Shown in pieces: positions 11,703 through 22,239 of a DNA stretch of 64,000 nucleotides; the first letter of the stretch is position 1; each line of letters opens with the position of its first letter. Source of the stretch: Protopterus annectens (Eukaryota; Chordata; Ceratodontiformes; Protopteridae); NCBI RefSeq assembly GCF_019279795.1, contig NC_056738.1, positions 481,115,281-481,179,280 on the forward strand, in the 5' to 3' direction. The notes below the pieces were generated by a model, which was not told the origin of the DNA, ran no database searches, and saw only the letters and a program-made list of their open reading frames with translations. The translations under genes were made by a program, and so were the position numbers.

Positions 11703-11774
<72 letters not shown>
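11703..11774. repeat. (CA)36 microsatellite
   Basis: Pure CA run joined directly to the truncated RT of the plus-strand LINE; it coincides with the loss of the rest of the element. Confidence 0.97.
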
Positions 11775-11780
<6 letters not shown>

Positions 11781-12690
11781 TGATTTTTCCCTCACATATA
11801 AAAAGCACATTAAGTTCATCATCAGAAAAGTACTCAAACAACTTAACTTTTTTTATTAGATTTCAAAGCTACTAATAGTTCAAGGAAGAAAATCTATAGA
11901 CCTGCATCTCTTTGTAAAATCCGTTCCATAACTGCTTTCAAATTATGGTGAAAAAAGTTGTCATTTACCACCTTATTCAGACACAACACAGACAGCACCA
12001 TTATCAAACTCTATAGTAAGCAAGCTGCCTGCCAGAAAGAGCATTCCTGATACTCAGATGTGTACATCAAGGTTACCATAACACTCTGCCATAAAATTAA
12101 ACATCCAGATTCAGTACTATTGTTCTACCAGCTCACATCATAAGAACAAGACATCCTGACCCTTCTGTGGTCTGCATTTCATTTGGCTGTGAAACAGAAG
12201 GCTGTCAGTAAATACTGTCTGCTAGAGGAGTTAGTAAGATGGCACTGAAGTAACTGGGTGGGTTTGCACAATGCTGTGTCTGTAGCATTTTATTTTATTT
12301 TTTTCCTCTTTGAGGACTGGCTGGAACATGTGATCAGCATTCAGAAGGCCATTTTTTTGCTAGTTAGTCCTTTCACAGAGTGCTGGTAGAAATGGTTCAT
12401 TTTGAACTTGCTAGTGTTCTTGGAACTCTGTGGCTTGTTATCTCGCATTAGATTGGCATTTTCTCTAAAACAGTGTAGCTAGCTACTAAAACTTTGATTG
12501 TTCTGGTTGTGGCATACCACATTTAGCTTAGCAATCCACATCTATTTTTTTAATATGGTAGCATTTCAGGGACGCCTAGTATTTGGAATGTGATTGTTTT
12601 GATTTATTTGATACTGGATGGAACACTCTTAGTGTTCTACAACCAGACGACATGTTTAATATCAAACAATGCCAGGTAGCAGTAAAAAAA
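11775..12690. other. No gene recognised
   Basis: AT-rich sequence without convincing frames or repeats that can be matched elsewhere in the window. Confidence 0.5.
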
Positions 12691-13060
12691 TATATATTTA
12701 TTTATTTACTTATTTATTTCTTTTACATTTGTTTAATCTGACTGGATACATGTCCATTTTCAGCGGAGGCCTGGGGAGAAGCTTGACATAGACAAACTTA
12801 CATAGATTACACAGAAGTTAGCAAACAATTATAAAAAACAAATTGATTATATACAATGGCTTAGTAGTGTTCCAGAGTAGGGATTCACAATTCTCATGGA
12901 CAGACAATTAAAAGTAGGAGACATCAGATTGGAAGCAGAGTTTGGTGACGTAGTTACAAGTTATGATAATTACAGAATATGCTTTCAGTTTATAACTTAA
13001 TCAGGGTTGGTACATGGGCATAGCCAATTCACTTTGAGATACTGTTTGAGTTTTTTTTTT
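12690..13060 (-). mobile_element. L2-like LINE, 3' end fragment
   Basis: Starts on the plus strand with (TTTA)n near 12,697-12,720, then TTTTACATTTGTTTAATCTGAC and TCAGCGGAGGCCTGGGGAGA, the shared 3' end block of the minus-strand L2-like LINEs. The inner part near 13,005-13,050 (GGTACATGGGCATAGCCA) matches the copy at 25,655 (AGTACAGGGGCATAACCA), so homology reaches the coding C-terminus. 5'-truncated. Confidence 0.75.
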
Positions 13061-13964
13061 TTAAAGACTTTTATTGTGGTGATTCTAGGAACTGCTCACC
13101 AAACTACTTTAGGCAATCCATATCTATTAAGGTATTTTGGAACGTTTTGCTTATATCTGGAAATGCATGTATTTTAATACAAAAATATTTATTACCGGCC
13201 ACCAATAAACATCCTTTGGCAATCCTCATACATACATTTAGTTACTGATGGTAAGCCACCGGAAATGCATTTTCATTTTATCTGCAAAAGACTTTATACT
13301 GTGTTTCCACTATCTGTATTTCTATGAGGGTCTTAAGCCTGGTTTCCATGTTTCAGTTAATGGCCTTCTTAGCTAAATTATAGAATATGGAACTATCTTT
13401 GTGGGTTGCTACCTTCTTATACAAGCATAGTGTTTGGAGTTTGAGTGTTTTGGACTACGTGATATCCAGTGCAATACTGTAACTGGGTGTTTTATACTGG
13501 GGTGATAATTACAAACAATATCCAACAGCACATGACAGCAATAAATACCTACTGTGGTGTTTCCATTCCGAAACTGTGAGTACATCATATACATAATTCT
13601 AACAGCCCTTATATCCAGTCTGTATTTGCAGCCAAGAGATCTTAGTGGGTAACTATTGGACACAATGTGTGAACTGTGTGCATTATCTAGTGAACAATAT
13701 TCCAGATAGTAACATGGTAAAAAATAAATGGCTTAAAACAATAACTGAGCTTTACAGACCCAAAATGAGAGTACTTCTTCATTCATGTATGTTCTCTGCA
13801 AATGAAAAGGTTAGTAAAAATTATACTACTTCAGAACATTTGTAAGAAGAGCGTTCAGTTCGTTTCCCATGGGAGGGTAGAACAATATGAATTAAATGAT
13901 CTAAACTGCTTTAATTTAGAACTCTTGGAATCTAGTTTACTATAAGATAGTATGCTCTGTCATG
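13061..13964. other. No gene recognised
   Basis: AT-rich sequence between two LINE fragments; nothing supported was found. Confidence 0.45.
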
Positions 13965-14900
13965 GGAATTTTTATTTATTTATTTGACATTTATTTACCA
14001 GAAAAGTCCAGCTGGGCCAAGAGTACTATTTTCTGCAAAGGCCAGGGGAGAAAATCAATGTAAAAAAGCATAATTACATAATAATGAATGCACACTACAA
14101 TCAACAGTTTATACTAATATTGAACATGATAGAATTATACATTTTAGGTAAATTAGGAATATTAAGCACAGTATAATGTACGTTAAGTATATATCAGTTT
14201 TGCAGTACTGGGAAATATGCAGGATGTAAGTAACAAAGATAAGATTGGATAGATATAGTAAAAAAGGGGTGATAGGTAAGAAATAGAAATGACGTGGTAG
14301 GTAGTTCAGGCTGGATTAGTGCAGATGCAGAGCTAAGATTTGGATGGGAATTCCTTAAGTGAGTTTTTAAACGTAGGTAGATTTGGATTATATCTCATGG
14401 GAAGAGGTAAGGAATTCCTGATTTGTGCTATATAGCAATTCACCTTTATCACCAAATGACTTGGCAGACTTACTGCTCTGACTTTGAAAAGAGAATAAGC
14501 TCTACCATGCCCTTCCATCTGCAGCACAGAAAATGATATTAAGTCTGTAAAGGATACCCAATATAATCTAGAATCATGTTTTCAAGAGTGTCACCATTAC
14601 AAGACCGGCATGCCATTATGTCTCGCAAAGTAAACCTGTTAGGCTCCTTACTAGATTTTTGTTTCTGGAAGGTAGGTCAAGAAGAGATTGCATTATTAAA
14701 AAGGAGATTGGGTGAGGACTACCAACCAAATAGTAACTTGTAAGAAACAATTCAGGAATTTTTTCATGCCTACTTATGTGATACTCTACATAAAAAGAAC
14801 CCCAAGACTCTCCCCAAAGACACTCTCCACATATAATCCATGTAAAACTTCTTAGTGCAGCTGATATTTTTTTGCCTATGTGTGTATCCTGCTTGCAGAC
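13965..14900 (-). mobile_element. L2-like LINE fragment with ORF2 C-terminus
   Basis: Begins with (TTTA)n and TGACATTTATTTACCAG, then GCAAAGGCCAGGGGAGAAAA, the family's 3' end. Minus-strand frames at 14,333-14,527 (RNSLPLPMRYNPNLPTFKNS) and 14,616-14,909 resemble the end of ORF2 beyond the RT, where jockey-superfamily LINEs have an R.SFF..WN.LP..LR region; the younger copy at 25,639-25,923 shows it as FWNLLPSELSSLSSTSLFKN. The 5' limit is approximate. Confidence 0.6.
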
Positions 14901-14909
14901 AGAAAACAA

Positions 14910-16500
14910 ATATTGATTCTGTGGAAAGATGTCAATATTAACATTTCTGCTGACTTGCCATTAGAAGTAAGAAAGGGAAGCTCCAACACAGCATCAGAAA
15001 TTCAGCTTCTAATTCAACATGCTATCAGATTTAGGTTGCCCTACCCAGAAGTTGTATATTTTTCTCACAAGATATTGGACTATTAAGACAAGAAAATGCA
15101 ACTTTCAAACATTTGTAAAAAAACGTTTTGACATACTTGTATTTGACACTTAAACTCTTTAGTTCACTTATATTTTGAGCTATTTTAGTTTTGCTTGCTA
15201 TACTTACTGCCTTTACTGTTCTTACTGGGTTACAGACTGTTTCTTCAAACAAAAGCTAACAAATTATTGTCTTATGCAGGTAGTCCCCTGTCTCACTTAC
15301 ATGAGTGCAACCTTAATTATGGACCCATCTAAAATGCCTGTTCTTATGCAGTTGTGCATGGTCTTATCTCTGTACTCATGCCTTACATTATTCAAGTACA
15401 TAGTCATAGAGGTCCCTGTAGTAGGTGCACAGAGTAAGTTTCATGCAATGTCTAAAGACTGAATAAGGAGGTTTTTTTTTTTGAATTTCAAAGCAAGTCG
15501 GTGTTTGTCTTCTCTTGATATCCCAGGGCTTTCAGTGTCCAGTAAGACAGCTAACTAGAGTATGTTGCATATAACTGGATGTGCCTGTTCTCTTTGGCAT
15601 TGTTGCCTAACATGTATGCTTATCTTATTATTTCATTTGTAAAATCAACTATGTTCGCAGTGGGGACATCATCCGACTTCTCTTTCTGGAATGGTCGAAT
15701 TAATAAATTGATATGAGTCTGCTGTTGAGTCTATAATATATACTTTTCAGAAGAGTGTCTCTTTTTCAGATTCACGCTTCAGTTTTTAAGTAGCAATGGA
15801 GTCCTGCTGTCCATAGTAATCCCAAGTGTCTCTCTCCCAGTTTATTTTACCACTTAGACAAACAATTGATGGAATTAAATGTTTGGTTCTGTAATATCTT
15901 TGTAAAAGTTATTATAGATCCATGGATCATATAACCCTGTGTGCTAATCTTTTGTGACTCTGTTCTGTTCTGCATGGTGTGTTCAAGAGATGAAAGTTAT
16001 GAGAAAGTTGGAGAGATGTTATGGAGGTAGTAGATTGTTCCTCCCTGGAATGCAGGCATAATGCATATATTTCAAACTTTATCCACATTCTAGACTAAAA
16101 TATTTATCACCTTGTCTTTTTTGGTTTTTGAGTGCAGGGTACTCTACTGAAATAATAGGTACCCATTGTTAACTAGATTTAGATTTTGCAAACAGGTAGT
16201 TGTATGGTGTGTCCTCAAATGGCAGGCTTAGTCCATGATTATTTCTAGTTTGCTGTGACAAAATCTGATGTTTTAATGAGGACCAGAACCAAACATCGGA
16301 AAACACTGCTGTGAGTTATACTAGCAGACTGCAGTACCAAGTACAAAATGAAAATGACATGTAGCCAAAATCTTCTTGTAGCTTAATGCAGCAAGATAGC
16401 ACTCCAATGAATAAAAAGTGCCACTCCTTACATCAAGTATGAACAAGGCAATGCACGTAAAATGTAAAGACTTTATTAAAACTATGTAGAAATAATGACC
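14910..16500. other. No gene recognised
   Basis: AT-rich, no convincing coding frame on either strand. Short frames such as 15,175-15,462 lack codon-usage or motif support. Confidence 0.45.
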
Positions 16501-16520
16501 TAAGTGCTTTTGTCCCTCTA

Positions 16521-16592
16521 TGTTAATGAGACTTCAGAGATAAGACTTGAAAGTAAATGTTAATGGGACTTCAGAGATAAAACATGAAAGTA
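16521..16592. repeat. Short tandem duplication beside the AT array
   Basis: GTTAATGAGACTTCAGAGAT near 16,522 is repeated as GTTAATGGGACTTCAGAGAT near 16,559; both are followed by a similar AAAGTA-ending block. Period about 37 bp. Confidence 0.75.
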
Positions 16593-16602
16593 CTAAGTCC
16601 TC

Positions 16603-16728
<126 letters not shown>

Positions 16729-16887
16729 AAAAACTCCTCCCTTAATGTAAATCCACACCTGTTCCAGGTCATTGTGTAGTTAAAGGGATACACACCTCCT
16801 AACCTCCAACTATATAAAGTTAACAAAATTGTCCACATGTAAGAAACATATATAATCATAATTCGTAGAAAACATTAGGTGAAGCAA

Positions 16888-17143
16888 TGAACAAGAAAAA
16901 AAGAATGTACAGGTGACAGAGTCATTCTAGTTGTTTACTTGCATGTACAAATCTATAGAATCACAAAACTATATGAAACCTGTAAATAAAATGTGTCCAG
17001 CATGTTAGTGACACTGATTTAGAGTACAATTCATTTGTTCTTTTTACTCTGTTTACAATTGGCATATGGTCTTGTGAGGGTTTGTACATGCAAGTAAACA
17101 ACTAGAACGACTCTGTCACCATACATTCTTTTTTACTTGTTCA
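16888..17143. repeat. Fold-back repeat with about 64-bp arms
   Basis: Arm 16,888-16,951 (TGAACAAG..AAGAATGTACAGGTGACAGA..) is the reverse complement of 17,081-17,143 with a few mismatches; the spacer is about 130 bp. No target duplication was identified. It may be a fold-back element or the ends of a small DNA transposon. Confidence 0.8.
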
Positions 17144-17594
17144 GTGCTCCCTTCCTCCTGCCAATAAAGTTGCCACTTTCTTCTTCATACTCTGCTTCCT
17201 GTTACATAACACACAACTGAAATTTCGCTATAATCAAAAACACTGCAAGACAGAATAAAACTGGACCTTTTCAATTATTTGTATTACTAAACACTTTTAA
17301 GTCTTTTTCTCATGTTCCAAACAGCTCAGTCTCTTGTTTTTATAATTTCTTATTTATGTTCCAGGCAGCATTTTAAAACCCCAGTTAAACATTAAATTGT
17401 AAAAGCAGTTAACATCTGCACTACAGATTACTAGCAGTCTATTTCCCTTAAGTATTTCACTGATTCTCCAAAGAAATAAACTTTCAAGACCGGAAAAACA
17501 AACTAGCGAAAACCACCGCTAATTCAAAAGCCAAGAACTCGAATCAGGTCAGTCCAAAATGTAAAAAACATGAAAAACAACAAATTTTATTAAG

Positions 17595-17650
17595 CCACTG
17601 TAAAAGCTTTTCGTTAGTACCTTGCACTAACTTCTTCAGACAAGCAAAAC
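17595..17650 (-). ncRNA. Hammerhead-ribozyme-like core, left arm
   Basis: On the minus strand CUGAAGA (complement of 17,633-17,639) and GAAA (complement of 17,609-17,612) bracket 20 bases that form GUUAGU / ACUAAC, a perfect 6-bp stem with a 7-base loop GCAAGGU. This is the stem II position of the hammerhead fold. GAAA is followed by AGCUUUUAC, where stem III would be very short and the palindromic AAGCUU could pair between two copies. Stem I is weak (UUGU/ACAG). Confidence 0.5.
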
Positions 17651-18164
17651 ATTCACACCATTACAAGTGAGTTTAAATACCAACATTGAAACACTTAACC
17701 ATGCCCCTTGCTCTCCCTTTAGCTCCTTAAAGGTACAGATCACAGCTAACTAAGGTGCATTTGCAATTATCTATTAACATAATAAAAGATTCATACACCA
17801 AAACTGTAATAATAGCAGGTTTTGAAACTGAAAGAAAAAAACCCAATATTTTGATTATTAAACTGTATAAAGTAGATAAATATGTAAAATATATAATAAC
17901 ATAAAAATAACGATGTTCAACCTACAGCATAAATACTGATAATGGAAGCGCGACGCTTCCTAATCAAAAATTACCTATGCGTACATTTTATCTTGACTGC
18001 TTTCAAGTAAAATAACTAATGTAATGATTATAATAAATATAATGAAATTAATGCATACTGTCCTAAGCATCTAAATAACTAGAACAGCTACCCAAGAAAA
18101 ATAAAAATAATAATATAACATCGTTATTTTTATGTTATTTAAACTCACTTGTAATGGTGTGAAT

Positions 18165-18225
18165 GTTTTGCTTGTCTGAAGAAGTTAATGCAAGGTACTA
18201 ACGAAAAGCTTTTACAGTGGCTTAA
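18165..18225 (+). ncRNA. Hammerhead-ribozyme-like core, right arm
   Basis: CTGAAGA at 18,176-18,182 and GAAA at 18,203-18,206 are separated by 20 bases. The stem II pairing is the same as in the left arm but with one mismatch (GUUAAU against ACUAAC). Confidence 0.45.
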
Positions 18226-18427
18226 TAAAATGTGTTGTTTTTCATGTTTTTTTATGTTTTGGACTGGCCTGATTCAATTTCTTGGCTTTTGAATTAGTGG
18301 TGGTTTTCGCTAGTTTATCTCACTGATTCTGTCAACTGCAACCCTTTTAGTAGTTACGCCCCAAACTAAATGCGTACAAGTATGAATCTTCCAAATGTTA
18401 GTTACATATTGCCTTGTTCATTTTTGT

Positions 18428-18596
18428 AAGGTGGTCATAACTCACATTGATTGGTTGATTGATATTTGGTAACTGTGTAAGGGAGCAGGTCAATTGACCC
18501 TTTTCAGTCACGATCCAGCTCTGAGGGAGCAGTAAACAAGAAAAAGCAGTAACAGGTAGAAACAATAGCAACAAACATTTAAGATGACTATACACA
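18428..18596 (-). mobile_element. L2-like LINE, 3' end fragment
   Basis: GATTGGTTGATTGATATTTG is followed by GTAACTGTG, CCCTTTTCAG and a CAGTAAACAAG block, the minus-strand 3' end pattern of the L2-like family with a (GATT)n tail instead of (TTTA)n. Confidence 0.55.
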
Positions 18597-18599
18597 GGT

Positions 18600-19572
18600 G
18601 GTAGAGGATGATAATCTTAAATCTGACATGCATATACAAAATTGCAAAAGAAAAATTTTATCAAAAATTAGGGATGCTTTACAGAGCCAAAATACTTTTG
18701 CAGCAATGCAACTAAAACTACACTTGCCATTACTTATCTCCTCCACACACTTCTTTATGCTGCTCCCATCCATACTAACCTCCAGGCATCACACAAATTA
18801 AAATCTAAGCAATGCTATAGCAAAGTTGCTAAATTTGCAGCAAATACCCCTTTCAGAACCAACCACTGTATAATACTAAGAAGCCTAAATTGGTTAGAAT
18901 TACCCCATCAATTAACATATACACAGTTGCATACCACCTATAAAATTATCCAGCATCCATCTGCTTCTCCAGCACTAAACAGCATTCTACACAATTATGT
19001 TTCCAGTCGGTCATTATGACCCAATTGCTAAAAACTCCTGTCTGTCCACAAACCTATCAAATCTGCTGGGCACTGCCTGTACTTGTACCATGTTGCTAAG
19101 GTCAGGAACTGCTTACCTGTATCCATCAGCTCAATATCCTCCCCCATCCTTCAAAACCATTCTCAAAGACATCCTAGCCAAAAGCTGGCTCTGTTCTTGT
19201 TCAACACCAGGACAAACTACATCCTTAAATGTGAACTAGTACCTATTCATACCTTACATCTCCTTACTCTCCCTTCTTCACTTACTTCCTTACGCTATCA
19301 GTTTCTCTCCCATGTCTTTCTCTCTAAATATACCATAAACCTGCTTTTCTTTCACTTCATATTGCAGTTATTGTTTGTATTACACTTTGTTCTGTATATA
19401 AATATTGTATGTAAATATGTTTTTGTACTTTTTTGCAGATAGTAAAATTATTTTTCTTCAGATGTTTTGTAAAACTTTGGAGCTTTTCTACCCAGGCATC
19501 TGCTGAAAATGGGCTCCTACCCAGTCTGACTTTCCTGGTAATCAAATGTCAATAAAATATAAATTAATAAGA
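18600..19572 (+). mobile_element. L2-like LINE, 3' part with ORF2 C-terminus
   Basis: Plus-strand codons in 18,600-19,240 give SDMHIQNCKRKILSKIRDAL, then KVAKFAA and NWLELPHQLTY. These parallel the minus-strand frames of the copy at 25,853-26,263 (NIARFATGNPF, HHWLELQNLL). The 3' end near 19,480-19,560 is GGAGCTTTTCTACCCAGG..GACTTTCCTGGTAATCAAATG plus an AATAAAATATAAATTAATAA tail, the reverse complement of the 3' end block seen in the minus-strand copies. 5'-truncated and frame-broken. Confidence 0.8.
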
Positions 19573-19592
19573 GTATTCTGTAGGACAACAAA

Positions 19593-19596
<4 letters not shown>

Positions 19597-19645
<49 letters not shown>

Positions 19646-19680
19646 ATGTGTGTGTGTATATATACATATATATATGTATG
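19597..19680. repeat. (TA)n with TG interruptions
   Basis: TA dinucleotides from 19,597 to about 19,641, then TGTG-containing and further TA repeats to 19,680. Confidence 0.95.
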
Positions 19681-19689
19681 GGATCTGTA

Positions 19690-20040
19690 CAGATCCCCGA
19701 CTGCACTTTCCACCGAAAAATGAATCGGCGGGCATACTTAACCGAAAGTGCTGTTCACGGAAGCAGCACTTTCGGGTAAGTATGCTTGTTGTGCCAGTCG
19801 TACTATGGTGAGGATAAGGGAAAATTCCCTTTTCCCCACTGTAGTGCAACCTTGGAGTGAGAATATTAAAGTGGGTGGTGTGGGGGGTGCAGGGGGGTTT
19901 GCACCCCTGCATAGCAGTAGATTTAGTGTTTTTTTAACATACTTTAATGAAAGCGCTTTTTCGATGAAAGCAATTTCGTTAAAGTGTGTTCGGTAATTAT
20001 GGATTCAGACTTTTGATCTTTCGATCAAAAGTCCTTGATA
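19690..20040. mobile_element. MITE-like element with nested hairpins
   Basis: Contains hairpins at 19,732-19,753/19,764-19,785 (GCATACTTAACCGAAAGTGC arm, one mismatch), at about 19,938-19,963/19,968-19,992, and GACTTTTGAT..ATCAAAAGTC near 20,008-20,033. Between 19,800 and 19,915 it carries, in reverse, the blocks shared with the MITE at 37,763 (TGCAGGGGGGTTTGCACCCC and the GGAAAATTCCC region). Exact termini and target duplication were not resolved. Confidence 0.6.
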
Positions 20041-20062
20041 TGTATGAAAGAGATATAAATAG

Positions 20063-20064
<2 letters not shown>

Positions 20065-20118
<54 letters not shown>
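20065..20118. repeat. (CA)27 microsatellite
   Basis: Pure CA run. Confidence 0.97.
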
Positions 20119-20120
<2 letters not shown>

Positions 20121-20212
20121 ATTTACAATCAGGACCGGACTTAGGCCAAGTGAACCTTTTTGACTTAATGGGGATGAACTCCCTCAGAGGGTCCTGCTCC
20201 CATGGCTGGCTG

Positions 20213-20917
20213 CCATACCTCTCAAACATATCATTTTTTTCCCTTTAAAAATGGGACTCCTTTAAATTACAACTTGTTTCCATTTTATTTCTATTCAGCC
20301 ACCTAAATCACGAACTCGCATCCTTGACACTGAAGCATTACTGACATCAGACATGATTATGTCACTAGAGTAGTGACTACTGCTGACTTTGAGGGCACTG
20401 ATTAGTGTGGGAAACTTCGCCAGGGCAGTAAAAGTACTATGGAGCTAGTCTCCAGTGAAGTAGTTATGCAGCGATTAAGTCATTTCTGCTGCATAAAATA
20501 AATTAACATCTAATTCTTGATCACAGTGCCTTGACAAAAGGAAAAAATACACTAAATGGTGGTAACTGCAAACAAAAGTTAAAACGGTCTAGGACTGTAG
20601 GGCTGATGCATATTTCTCAACATCTTAGTGCAAGAATTCTTAACAAAGCCAAAAATAATGGCGGGAGCAATGTCCCATTAACATGGCCAGATTTAAAATT
20701 TTGCTCTTATAAATGTAGAAAGTTGCTAGAATAACATTTTGCATTAGCAGTCATTTTCATAAGGATATGTAGAGTGAAAGACAAATAGCTATGATTATTT
20801 AGTGACTCCAGTCCTGATTGACTTGCAGAAAAGCCACCGATTTTATGAGAAACAGACCAAAAATATGAAGCACAAATCTGGATATTTTACAAAATTCTGT
20901 ACAGTTGAGAGGTATGG
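20213..20917. mobile_element. Possible small DNA transposon with CCATACCTCTCAA ends
   Basis: CCATACCTCTCAA at 20,213 is mirrored by TTGAGAGGTATGG ending at 20,917, giving a 13-bp terminal inverted repeat about 705 bp apart. A similar CATACCTGTCAAC end occurs at 47,319. No clear target duplication and no transposase; the open frame at 20,531-20,734 has no recognised motif. Confidence 0.4.
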
Positions 20918-21154
20918 GATGGTGTATACTTGCTAGTGACCTTTAATTAAGCAGAAAAAAATTGTTGAAGGGTGTTTAATTTAGGCTGTGAAGAAATCTA
21001 CAAGGTCGCAGTTTGCTACAGTCCACAGAGATACCTGCTTGCTAATGATTTCCTAAATGTATCTATTTGTTTAATGGCAATAACACAGATAATAAACACA
21101 TTTTTTATTATTATTACAAAACATCTTTATATTAGCAAGATATCTGACCCAATT

Positions 21155-21310
21155 AACAAATCCTCCACACCTTGATGGTCCTCCAATAAGCAGTAAACCA
21201 ATTCTCGGGCACAAAACAGAGACAGCCTTTATTGCTGCAATATACTTGTTTTGTGCCCGAGAATTGGTTTACTGCTTATTGGAGGACCATCGAGGTGCAG
21301 AGGATTTGTT
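21155..21310. repeat. Near-perfect palindrome, 64-bp arms
   Basis: Arms 21,155-21,218 and 21,247-21,310 are reverse complements with about three mismatches and a 28-base loop (GAGACAGCC..AATATACT). Transcribed RNA would form a long hairpin. The high identity suggests a recent origin compared with neighbouring sequence. Confidence 0.9.
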
Positions 21311-22235
21311 ACTTGGCTGTTTTTGTGCCTTTTTTCTCTTTTTCGTGGTGAAGATATCTGAACCTTTCCTTTACGCTACTATGATAAGCAGATCTACAAA
21401 AGAAGCGACCCAAAGTGTTCTTTTTATACAATGTTAATTCTGTTTACAGTTATTACTAATAACCTGAAGTGTTTTAGGAAATTTTGTATGACATCATGTC
21501 TGTCCACTAAATCAGTGTGTTATAAATATTATCAGTCTGCCTTACTGCTTTATAGCTACATACTAAGAAAATTAATATTTATTATTAGTTAGTATCTTGT
21601 TGCTGTTTCTAGTACAGTGCTGCTTTCATGAGCAAATGTGACCAACTATGGTGATGCACTATTACAAGCAGTTTTTTTTAAGAACATAATGCTATGATGC
21701 AGGAGAAAGAAAGACAGCTTTAAACACAAATGACATATAAGCTGATTGTTGTCCATTTTTTTTGGTCAGACATTATAAAAAGAAACACTAGTACATTACT
21801 ACTCAAGGGTCTCAGAATGGTTTTACAAAAAGTGATGCCTACAAAAGTACATTGTCAGACCATTAAGTGACCACAGTGTATATCAAACAACCTGCTTCCA
21901 ATGCACGGAAGAAAGGGAGGATATAGCTGATGCTAAGGTCATATCTAGTCTGACATAAGTGACTTCCCTACATGTTGAAGGTGTGGGGTGTCAGTAAACT
22001 ATGACTCTTCAGCATTGCCTTTGTAGGAGTTTGAGGCTAATTCCATTCTTTTTAGAAGTGAGGCTTGGTACAGTCCCTATGTGCTGTATTATAACTTTAT
22101 TTAAACCCAGTGAATGTAGCCCTTCTATTTTACAATATGAATATCTAAAGATGGGATGAACAATTGTATGTTTTTTTTTTGTTTCCAACAAGTATAGGTT
22201 AAAAAATTGTATGTTTCCTCTACCCAAGTGGACCA
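21311..22235. other. No gene recognised
   Basis: AT-rich sequence between the palindrome and the 3' end of the CR1/Rex1-like LINE. Nothing supported was found. Confidence 0.45.
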
Positions 22236-22239
22236 GTTA

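Larger units (their letters stand above)
17457..18330. mobile_element. Inverted-repeat element, probable non-autonomous Penelope type
   Basis: An 11-bp direct repeat TCACTGATTCT at 17,457-17,467 and 18,320-18,330 flanks an 852-bp insertion. Its arms (about 17,499-17,692 and 18,129-18,319) are about 190 bp each and roughly 93% identical in inverted orientation by eye. The left end has an extra 31 bases not matched on the right. The middle (17,693-18,128) is AT-rich and non-coding. It holds a second inverted pair (AACATAAAAATAACGATGTT at 17,898-17,917 and its complement at 18,117-18,136) and a GGAAGCG/CGCTTCC hairpin at 17,944-17,960. Each arm contains a hammerhead-like core like that at the end of the Penelope-like element at 7,599. 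Inverted terminal repeats, a one-sided extension and variable target duplications are known Penelope features; the assignment is inference. Confidence 0.7.

Noticed and set aside
11556-11875. Open frames through the (CA)n array on both strands
   Set aside because: They are Thr/His or Cys/Val dipeptide runs caused by the microsatellite, with no other coding evidence.
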